Source: Streptomyces echinoruber (GTDB lineage Bacteria > Actinomycetota > Actinomycetes > Streptomycetales > Streptomycetaceae). Taken from it: DNA of 64,000 bases. The position numbers and the translations under genes are program-made. The stretch is taken from NCBI RefSeq assembly GCF_014651135.1, contig NZ_BMWH01000006.1, positions 186,001 through 250,000 of the forward strand, written 5' to 3'. Position 1 is the first letter of the stretch. The number at the start of each line of letters is the position of its first letter. The notes under the pieces were generated by a model that saw only the letters and a program-made list of their open reading frames with translations, had not been told where the DNA came from and ran no database searches. This document shows positions 23,547 to 30,428 of the stretch, piece by piece.

Positions 23547-25316
23547 CCGCGGCGGCGCCGGCCCGGCACCGGGCTCCCACGCCCCCACCAGCTCCCGGTA
23601 GAGGGCCGAGCGGCGCAGCAGCTCCTCGTGGCCGCCGTACGCGGTGTGCCGGCCGTCCATGACCAGCACCCGGTCCGCGCGCCGGGCGGAGCTGATGCGG
23701 TGCGCGACGACGACCAGCGTCCCGCCGCTCCGCTCGCGCAGCGCCCGCTCCGCCCGCGCCTCCGCCCGCGGATCCAGGTGGCAGGTCGCCTCGTCCAGCA
23801 GGACGAGCGGCGCGGGCGACAGATAGGCCCGCGCCAGCGCGATCAGCTGCCGCTCGCCCGCCGACAGCGCCGCCGGGTCCACCCGGGCGCCCGGCCCGCC
23901 GAGCGCCTCCAGCAGCGCGCCCGCCCCGACCGCCTCGGCGGCCGCGCACAGCTCCTCCTCCGGCACGGAGTCCTGCCGCAGGTGGGCCAGGTTCTCGGCC
24001 AGGGTGCCGGTGAACACGTAGGCCTCCTGCGGGACGAGCACCCGCAGCGCCCGCGCGGCCGGTGCCGGCTCGCCGTACACGCGCACCTCGCCGCGCCGCG
24101 GCGGCAGCAGCCCCGCGGCCAGCGCGGTCAGCGTCGACTTCCCGATCCCGCTCGGGCCGACGACGGCCAGGTGGGTGCCGTGGGGGACGGTGAGGTCGAG
24201 GTCGCGCAGCACGGGTTCGCTGTGCGGGCCGTAGGCGAAGGTGACGCGGGAGAGGACGAGAGCGGGGGCGCGGGAGCGGCGGCGGCCGGACGCGGGGGCG
24301 GCCGGCGGTTGCGGGGGCGGAGCGGTGGGCGGCTGCGGGACGGTCGGGGCGGGGGTGGTCGGCGGTTGCGGGGCGGAGGCGGCGGGGGCCAGGCGGCGCA
24401 GGACGACGGTGAGGCGGGCGCCGCTCGTGCCGAGCCCGTGGACCAGGTTCTGCAGGGCGGGCAGCAGGGACTGGGTGACGTAGGCGAGCGCGCCGACGAG
24501 GGCGCCCGGGGTGACGCCGCGGCGCAGCAGCCAGGGCGCCGCGGCCAGCAGCAGGACCACGGGCAGGTGGCCGCCGACGGCCAGGGACGTCACGCGCAGC
24601 GCGCCCCAGCGGGCCAGGGCGTGCGCCGCGCGCAGCTCGGCCTCGATCCGCCCGGTGAGGTCGCCGGCGACGCGTTCCTCCGCCCCGGCCGCGGTCACGT
24701 CCCGCAACCCGGCGCAGACGGTGCCCAGTTCCCCGGCGAGGGCCTCGTCGGCGGCGAGGAACGCCGCCTGGCGGCGGGCCAGCGGCCGCAGCACGGCCGC
24801 GAACAGGGCCACCCCGGCGAGCAGCGGCGGCAGGACCACCAGCAGCAGCGGCGGGGCGAGCGAGGCGAGGCCGGCCAGGGCGCCGGCCGCGGTGAACACG
24901 AAGGACCGCGCGACCATGACCAGCCCGGCGCAGGCCTCCCGCGCGATCTCCACCTGCTGGGTGAGCCCCGACAGCGCCCCCCGGTCCGCCTCCCGCACCC
25001 CGCGCCGCACCACGTGCGTCACCAGCCGGTCCCGCAGCGGCTCCACCAGCGCCGCCACGGCGCCGTAGACCCGCCCCGTCCCGTACGCCCCGGCCGGCAC
25101 CCCGAGCCCGGCCACCGCCAGCCAGCCGAACCCGGTCCCGGCCCGCCCGGCGAGGAATCCCTCGTCCAGGGCCCGCGCGAGGGCGTACCCGAGGAGGAAC
25201 GTCTGCCCCGCCTCCAGCACCGACCAGGCGGCCAGCCGCAGCAGCACGGGCCACCGGGCGCGCCCGAACCGCAGTCCCCGCCGCAGCATCCCGGCGTCCG
25301 GCGCCCGGCCGGTCAC
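23385..25316 (-). CDS. ramB: RamB-type ABC transporter (SapB export)
   Basis: A 643-residue half-transporter with about six membrane segments in residues 10-310 and an ATPase domain after a Pro/Ala/Thr linker (about 325-350). Walker A is GPSGIGKST, the signature LSAGERQLIALARA, and Walker B LVLLDEATCHLD. The start is GTG 25316, overlapping the ramA stop (GTGA). The conserved part ends at about ALYRELVGAWE. Roughly 55 further codons run antisense through the 3' end of ramR, and the TAA stop is exactly the complement of the ramR TTA codon. With RamA it is thought to export the lanthipeptide SapB. Confidence 0.88.
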   Translation of the reverse strand: MTGRAPDAGMLRRGLRFGRARWPVLLRLAAWSVLEAGQTFLLGYALARALDEGFLAGRAGTGFGWLAVAGLGVPAGAYGTGRVYGAVAALVEPLRDRLVTHVVRRGVREADRGALSGLTQQVEIAREACAGLVMVARSFVFTAAGALAGLASLAPPLLLVVLPPLLAGVALFAAVLRPLARRQAAFLAADEALAGELGTVCAGLRDVTAAGAEERVAGDLTGRIEAELRAAHALARWGALRVTSLAVGGHLPVVLLLAAAPWLLRRGVTPGALVGALAYVTQSLLPALQNLVHGLGTSGARLTVVLRRLAPAASAPQPPTTPAPTVPQPPTAPPPQPPAAPASGRRRSRAPALVLSRVTFAYGPHSEPVLRDLDLTVPHGTHLAVVGPSGIGKSTLTALAAGLLPPRRGEVRVYGEPAPAARALRVLVPQEAYVFTGTLAENLAHLRQDSVPEEELCAAAEAVGAGALLEALGGPGARVDPAALSAGERQLIALARAYLSPAPLVLLDEATCHLDPRAEARAERALRERSGGTLVVVAHRISSARRADRVLVMDGRHTAYGGHEELLRRSALYRELVGAWEPGAGPAPPRSHPALALRDADGVDAVAGTGLAGDGRHVVAHRPVGQVQPPGDLGDGRPLGGQG

Positions 25317-27343
25317 GTCCGCCGCTCCTCTGTCCCGGGGTGCCGCGGGCCCGGTGCGCGGTCGCCGCCCGCTCCGTCCGCGCCGTCCGCGTCGACCGCT
25401 CCGTCCCGGCGGCCGAATCGATCCGCCCGGCCGAGGGCCGCCGCTTCCCCGCCGAGGGCGCCCACCGTCTCCTCGCCGGGGGCGCCCGCCGCCTCCCCGG
25501 CGAGGGCCGTCGTCCCGCCCCCGCCGGGAAGTCCCGCCCCGTCCCCGCCGGAAAGCTCCGCGTCGTCCCCACCGGGAACCTCCGCGTCCCCACCGGGAAC
25601 CTCCGCGTCACCCTCGTCCCGGAACACCGCCCGGTACCCCGGCAGCCGCCACAGCCGCGCGTGCGGGCCCACGGCGCGTATCCGCCCGCCGTCCAGCCAG
25701 GCGACCGCGTCGGCGCGGGCGGCGGTGGCGGTGCGGTGGGCGACGAGGAGCCGGGTGGTGCCGGTGCCGGGGCGCAGCAGGGCGTCGGTGACGCGGCGCT
25801 CGGTGACGGTGTCGAGGCTGGAGAGGGCGTCGTCGAGGACGAGGAGACGGCCGCCGCGGGCGAAGGCGCGGGCGAGGCCCAGGCGCTGGGACTCGCCGCC
25901 GGAGCGGGGCGCCGCGGCGCAGGGGGTGGCGTAGCCGTCGGGGAGGCGGCGGACGAAGGCGTCGGCGCAGGCCGCCCGGGCGGCTTCCCGGACGCGGGCG
26001 GGGGAGGGGTCGGCGAGGCCGAGGGCGAGGGCGTCCTCGACCGTGGTGCCGAGCAGGGCGGGGCGGGCGAAGGCGTAGGCGACGGCGCGCCGCAGCTCCT
26101 CGCGGGTCAGCTCGGCGAGCGGCACCCCGTCCAGCAGCACTTGGCCGGTGTCCGGATCGGCCAGCCGGCCGGCGAGCGCGGCCAGCAGCGACTTGCCCGC
26201 GCCGGAGCGGCCGACCACGGCGAGCGTCGTCCCGCCCGGCACCACCAGGTCGACGCCGTCGAGGACGGTGCGGCCGCCGCGCCGGGCGGTCACCCCGCGC
26301 AGCTCCAGCCGCCCGGGTCCGGGCGGCAGCCGCCGGTTTCCGTGGGCGGGCGCGGGCTCGGCCAGCACCTCGGCGAGCCGCCCGGTCGCCGCCCGGGCCC
26401 GGGCCAGGCCCGCCAACTGCCCGACCAGCACGCCGACGCCGGCCGCCAGCACCGCGTACCGCGAGGCCGCCAGTACGTTGCCGACGCTGATCCGGTGCCG
26501 CGCGACCAGGGCGCCGGCCACCGCGACCACGCCCAGCTGCAGCAGCGGCGCCACGGCCGTCGCCCGCGCCGCGGCCCGCCCCTGCGCCCGCCACATGCGG
26601 TGCCCGGCGCGGTTCAGCTCGGGCAGCGGAGCCAGGATCCGAGCCGTGTCCTTCTCCTGCGTGTCCGCGGCCCGGATGGTGCGGGCGCCGTCGATGGCCT
26701 CCGCCAGCGCCGAGGCGATCCGGCCCTGGGCGCCCTGGTAGTCGGTCACGCTCGCGGAGGTGTCCCGGGCGACCGCGCGCAGCAGCAGCGCCAGCACCGG
26801 CGCCCCGGCGAGGAACACGGCGGCGAGCCAGGGGTCGATCAGGCCGAGCGCCACCACGCCCCCGAGGGGACCGGCCGACGCGGCGAGCAGGGCGGCCAGC
26901 GCGGCGGGCGCGGTGGCGGCCTGGGCGGCGTTGCCGACGAGGCGGGCGACCAGGTCGCCGGGGCCGAAGCGGTCGGCGGCCCGCGGGCCCACGGCCAGCA
27001 CGTGCCGGACCAGCAGGCGGCGCAGCCACGCGCCGGTACGGGCGTCGGTGGTGCCCTGCAGCACGGTCTCGGCCACGTCCAGCACGGCGATCAGCACCAC
27101 CAGGGCGGCGCAGTACAGGGTCCAGCGGGCCGCGGGGGCGTGCGCGAGCAGCAGGTCGAGGGTGCGGCCCAGCACGGCCGGCAGCAGCAGGCCCGCGCCC
27201 GTGGCGGCCGCGCCGACCAGGCACAGGACTGCGCAGCGGGCCCGGCCCCGCCGGACGGCCGAGCGCAGCAGCGGCCCGGCCGCCTCGGCGCGGGGGGCGG
27301 TGGCGGTCGTGTCCGCGCGAGCGGCGGTGGCGGTCGTCGTCAT
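25313..27343 (-). CDS. ramA: RamA-type ABC transporter (SapB export) with repeat-rich C-terminal extension
   Basis: A 676-residue half-transporter; ATG 27343 has GAGG eight bases upstream. Membrane segments fill about 25-300. The nucleotide-binding domain has Walker A GRSGAGKS, signature RSGGESQRLGLARA and LLVLDDALSSLD, where the usual catalytic Glu is Asp. That suggests an asymmetric heterodimer with RamB, which keeps Glu. The last 100 residues are an unusual acidic Gly-rich tail (EVPGGD-type repeats, then a Gly/Ala/Asp stretch) not expected for this family, encoded partly by an exact 21-bp tandem duplication. The tail could be a neutral expansion. Confidence 0.88.
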   Translation of the reverse strand: MTTTATAARADTTATAPRAEAAGPLLRSAVRRGRARCAVLCLVGAAATGAGLLLPAVLGRTLDLLLAHAPAARWTLYCAALVVLIAVLDVAETVLQGTTDARTGAWLRRLLVRHVLAVGPRAADRFGPGDLVARLVGNAAQAATAPAALAALLAASAGPLGGVVALGLIDPWLAAVFLAGAPVLALLLRAVARDTSASVTDYQGAQGRIASALAEAIDGARTIRAADTQEKDTARILAPLPELNRAGHRMWRAQGRAAARATAVAPLLQLGVVAVAGALVARHRISVGNVLAASRYAVLAAGVGVLVGQLAGLARARAATGRLAEVLAEPAPAHGNRRLPPGPGRLELRGVTARRGGRTVLDGVDLVVPGGTTLAVVGRSGAGKSLLAALAGRLADPDTGQVLLDGVPLAELTREELRRAVAYAFARPALLGTTVEDALALGLADPSPARVREAARAACADAFVRRLPDGYATPCAAAPRSGGESQRLGLARAFARGGRLLVLDDALSSLDTVTERRVTDALLRPGTGTTRLLVAHRTATAARADAVAWLDGGRIRAVGPHARLWRLPGYRAVFRDEGDAEVPGGDAEVPGGDDAELSGGDGAGLPGGGGTTALAGEAAGAPGEETVGALGGEAAALGRADRFGRRDGAVDADGADGAGGDRAPGPRHPGTEERRT
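25567..25608. repeat. Exact 21-bp tandem duplication in the ramA 3' region
   Basis: Two identical 21-bp units (25567-25587 and 25588-25608) keep the frame and duplicate a DAEVPGG-type heptapeptide. Related degenerate units continue on the left to about 25510. Confidence 0.85.
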
Positions 27344-27372
27344 GGGCACGGCCTCGCATCCCGGATGTGGCG

Positions 27373-27419
27373 GGACCCCGGGCGGCCCCTCCCGTGTCGG
27401 GAGAGAGCCGCCCGGGGCC
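27373..27419 (-). terminator. Long hairpin between ramS and ramA
   Basis: Arms 27373-27394 and 27398-27419 pair almost fully around a three-base loop; there is no T-run. It follows ramS by 18 bases and precedes ramA. It probably stabilises or attenuates the transcript so that the precursor is made in excess over the transporters. Confidence 0.6.
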
Positions 27420-27437
27420 GTGGACCGACGGTGCGGG

Positions 27438-27548
27438 TCAGAGGCAGAGCAGAACGCTCGTGGTGCTGACGCAGGAGAGCAGGCTGGCGGTGCTGGCGTT
27501 GCCGGTGTGCTCCTCGGACTCCATCGTCTGCAGATCGAGCAGTGCCAT
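27438..27548 (-). CDS. ramS: SapB/AmfS-type class III lanthipeptide precursor
   Basis: A 36-residue peptide, MALLDLQTMESEEH followed by a core ending SVLLCL. The leader has the LLDLQ motif recognised by class III synthetases. The core carries two SxxSxxxC units, STASLLSC and STTSVLLC, the substrate for two labionin or lanthionine bridges as in SapB. AAAGGA lies ten bases upstream. It sits between ramC (36 bases upstream) and ramA. The mature peptide is a surfactant that lowers water surface tension so aerial hyphae can emerge. The core differs from that of S. coelicolor but keeps all bridge-forming residues. Confidence 0.95.
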   Translation of the reverse strand: MALLDLQTMESEEHTGNASTASLLSCVSTTSVLLCL

Positions 27549-27584
27549 GTCGTGTCCTTTCGACTCCATGGGAACGGGGTTGTG

Positions 27585-30206
27585 TCACGATTCCGCGGAT
27601 GCGGAACCGCGTTCGTGGGGCCGCGTCGGCGGCGGGAGGAACGGCAGGTGGGCGTCCGGGGCGCCGTCGAGCGCCGCGCCGAGCGCGAGCAGGCACCCGG
27701 CCGTTCCGGTGGCGAGGTCCATGGACAGCCGCATCATCTGGTGGCCGGGGAAGGCCAGTTGGCCCTGGTAGGCCATGGCGAACCAGCCGAGCCCGGCGAC
27801 CTGTTCGGCCAGTCGCCGCCCGGTCGCGCCGGGCGTGGTGGTGCGGCTGAGGTGCAGGATCATTCCGGCGCGGCCCTGGAAGAGCCCGGGCTGCGCGTAG
27901 AAGCGGGAGGTGGCCGCCCGCAGGATGCCCTCGCGGACCGGGGCGAACTCCTCGGCCGCCCGCGGGTCGCAGGCGAGGTAGTCGTCGACGACCATGCCCA
28001 CGCCGACGCTGCCGTCCCCCAGGTAGGGCAGGGTGCGCCAGCCCTCGTCGACCTCCAGGCCGCCGCCCTTCTTCTGCACCACGCAGCACTCCAGGTCCCG
28101 GCGCAGCGCCTGCCCGGCCGCGTCCAGCAGGGCGCGGTCGCCGGTGCGCTCGTACTGGCGCAGCAGCAGCAGCGCGGGTCCGCTCGCGCCGCGCAGCAGC
28201 CCGGCCCGGCGCCGGGGCGCCTGCGCGGGCGGTTCGGCCAGGCGCCGCAGCAGCAGGCCGGCGGCCTCGGCGGCACGCTCGGCGAGCTCCTTCTCGCCGG
28301 TGGTGTCGGCCAGCGCCCCCAGGACCAGGCCGAGCCCGGCCAGGCCGCCGCGCAGGTCCGAGGAGAGGTTCTGCCACCGCTCCCTCAGCACCGCCTCGAC
28401 GAGGTCGAGGGCGCGCTGCCGGTGCCCGAGCCGGTCCAGGACCAGGGCGACGCCGGCGAGCCCGTCGTACAGGCCGAGCGGGGTGCCGGGCGGGGGCGGC
28501 GCGGTGCGGGCCAGCAGCCAGCGCTCGCCCTCCTCGTAGCGGTCGGCGCCGGTGGCGGCCAGCGCGTACAGCACGCCGGCCGCGCCGTGCGCGAGGCCGA
28601 GGCCGCCGCCGTCGGAGAACTGCGCGATGTCACCGGGGAAGAGCCGGTCGGTGCGCTCGGGCGTGGCGGAGGCGAGGATCGCCTTGACCATCGAGTCCCG
28701 GCTGTGCGGCCAGTCGCCCGGCTCCACCAGCGAGGGCGACTCCACGGGGGCCGCGCCGGGGGAGGTGTTGCGGGTGATCTCCGCGACGGCCTCGTCCAGG
28801 AACGCGCGCGGCACGTCCGGGAACTGCCGCGCGATCACCTCCGCCAGGTGCGCCGCCTTGCCCCGGTCGACCACGAACAGTGTGGTCACCGGCAGGAACA
28901 GGGCCAGCCGCAGGCACGCCAGCGCGTATCGGTCGACGTCGGTGCCGGTGCGGTCCGGCGGCGCGAAGAAACCGGGGTGGGCGACGATCTGGCGCCCGCC
29001 CTCCTCGATGGGCGCCGCCGCCTCGAAGTCGATCAGGTGGACCGACTCCTCGTCGGGGGTGACCATGATGTTGAACACGTGCAGGTCGTTGAAGACGATC
29101 CCGCGCGCGTGCACCGCCGCCACGGCCTCCTCCACCGCCCGGTGCACGCGCAGCGCCCACCGCGTGTAGGCGGCCACCGCCTCCGGGTCCGGGTCCGGCG
29201 TGATCAGCGGGTGCCGCTCGGCGAAGAAGGAGTTCAGCGGCCGCCCCTCGACGTGGTCCATGACCAGGAACCGGTGCCCGCCCAGCTCGAACCAGTCGCG
29301 CACCTCCGGCACCACCCCGGTGCCCGCGACCCGCTCCAGGGCCCGCTTCTCCCGCTCCAGCCGGGCCACCGCGTCGGCGCCGTCGGCGGCCAGGCCCGCG
29401 TGCGGGCGGCCCTCCTTCAGCACCACCTTGCGCCCGTCGCGGGTGTCGGTGCCCGCGTACACCCCGCCGCCGTTGGAGAAGTGCAGCGCCTTCTCGATCC
29501 GGTACGGCAGCTCGCCCAGCGTCGTCGCCGCGCGGGCCGCCAGGTGCGGCTTCAGGAACTCCGGCAGCGTCACCCACTCCGGAAGGTGGAACGACGGCGT
29601 GCGCCGGTCCGGCACCAGGCGGCCCTCGCCGTCGCGCACCGCCGGCACCAGCGAGCCGCGCTCGTCGACGACGAAGGTGCGGGCGAAGGCGCCGTAGCGC
29701 ACGTACAGTGGCCCCTCGTGCCAGCGCAGGTCGGTGAGGATGTACGGCCCGTCGAGGCCCTCCAGCAGCGCGCCCAGCTCGCGCAGCACCGTGTGCAGCT
29801 GCTCCTCGCCGTCCGGGTAGACGGTGACGAACTTGCCGCTGCCGTCGCGGGGGGCGTACTTGGCGTTGCGCAGGTGCAGCAGGTGCGGCGACGGCACGAA
29901 CTTGAACGGGATGCGGCGCGGCACGCAGTAGTCCCACACGACCGACGCGATGTGCTCGGCGTTCTCCCGGGTGGCCGACGCGTGGATCTTCCAGCCCTGT
30001 GCCGGGCCGGACACCGGCCGGCCGTCCTCGCCGAGCGGCGTCAGCGTCAGCCAGTCGCCGATGCGGGCCGCCTCCCAGCCCTCGGGCACCGCCCGCCGGG
30101 CCGTCTCGAACAGCGGCGCCGTCTCCTGCCCGGCACCGGGCAGCCGGTCCGGCGTATCGTAGAAGTGCCGGTCGGCGAGCGCGTACACCTCGTAGCGCTT
30201 GTCCAT
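27585..30206 (-). CDS. ramC: RamC-type class III lanthipeptide synthetase
   Basis: An 873-residue three-domain enzyme. ATG 30206 (MDKRYEVYALADRHFYDTPD) has a near-perfect GGAGGG site. Residues 1-220 form the phospho-Ser/Thr lyase domain. About 230-480 form a kinase domain with Gly loop FSNGGGVYAG, VVLKEG lysine, catalytic loop VFNDLHVFNIMV (near 375) and IDFEAA metal motif. About 500-870 form the cyclase-like domain, which lacks the zinc ligands of class I/II/IV cyclases (no CHG motif), as is typical for class III. It phosphorylates and dehydrates Ser in RamS and closes the rings. First gene of the ramCSAB operon. Confidence 0.95.
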   Translation of the reverse strand: MDKRYEVYALADRHFYDTPDRLPGAGQETAPLFETARRAVPEGWEAARIGDWLTLTPLGEDGRPVSGPAQGWKIHASATRENAEHIASVVWDYCVPRRIPFKFVPSPHLLHLRNAKYAPRDGSGKFVTVYPDGEEQLHTVLRELGALLEGLDGPYILTDLRWHEGPLYVRYGAFARTFVVDERGSLVPAVRDGEGRLVPDRRTPSFHLPEWVTLPEFLKPHLAARAATTLGELPYRIEKALHFSNGGGVYAGTDTRDGRKVVLKEGRPHAGLAADGADAVARLEREKRALERVAGTGVVPEVRDWFELGGHRFLVMDHVEGRPLNSFFAERHPLITPDPDPEAVAAYTRWALRVHRAVEEAVAAVHARGIVFNDLHVFNIMVTPDEESVHLIDFEAAAPIEEGGRQIVAHPGFFAPPDRTGTDVDRYALACLRLALFLPVTTLFVVDRGKAAHLAEVIARQFPDVPRAFLDEAVAEITRNTSPGAAPVESPSLVEPGDWPHSRDSMVKAILASATPERTDRLFPGDIAQFSDGGGLGLAHGAAGVLYALAATGADRYEEGERWLLARTAPPPPGTPLGLYDGLAGVALVLDRLGHRQRALDLVEAVLRERWQNLSSDLRGGLAGLGLVLGALADTTGEKELAERAAEAAGLLLRRLAEPPAQAPRRRAGLLRGASGPALLLLRQYERTGDRALLDAAGQALRRDLECCVVQKKGGGLEVDEGWRTLPYLGDGSVGVGMVVDDYLACDPRAAEEFAPVREGILRAATSRFYAQPGLFQGRAGMILHLSRTTTPGATGRRLAEQVAGLGWFAMAYQGQLAFPGHQMMRLSMDLATGTAGCLLALGAALDGAPDAHLPFLPPPTRPHERGSASAES

Positions 30207-30300
30207 GCCGCCCCCCTCCTTGGCCTGCACCAGAGCCTTCCAGGCGGGGGCGGGCCGCCGACAGTCACGCCTGTCACGACCTCACCGTGCGGAACGCACG

Positions 30301-30328
30301 AGTCAAGAGATGTTCGATGATGTTCGAG
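30301..30328 (-). promoter_or_regulatory. ramC promoter -35 with helically phased direct repeats (candidate RamR site)
   Basis: On the minus strand TTGACT (30306-30301) is a good -35. Immediately upstream are two direct repeats with 10-bp period: GATGTTCGA at 30309-30317 and 30319-30327 on the plus strand. Direct repeats one helical turn apart abutting the -35 are typical for a NarL-type activator. No good -10 follows (GAGGTC region), as expected for an activator-dependent promoter. An inverted repeat CGTGCG-GAA-CGCACG (30286-30300) lies in the spacer. Confidence 0.5.
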
Positions 30329-30428
30329 CGCTCCGCCTCGCCGGAGCATCGGCCGCCCCTCCCGGGCGGGACGGCCGGGAGGGCATACCCGGCCACAGGG
30401 GCTGCGCACCGGGCCCATACGCGCTGTA

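Noticed and set aside
23542..25611. Alternative minus-strand frame opposite and beside ramB
   Set aside because: The ramB frame holds Walker A, signature and Walker B motifs; the other frame is Arg/Ala-rich without motifs.
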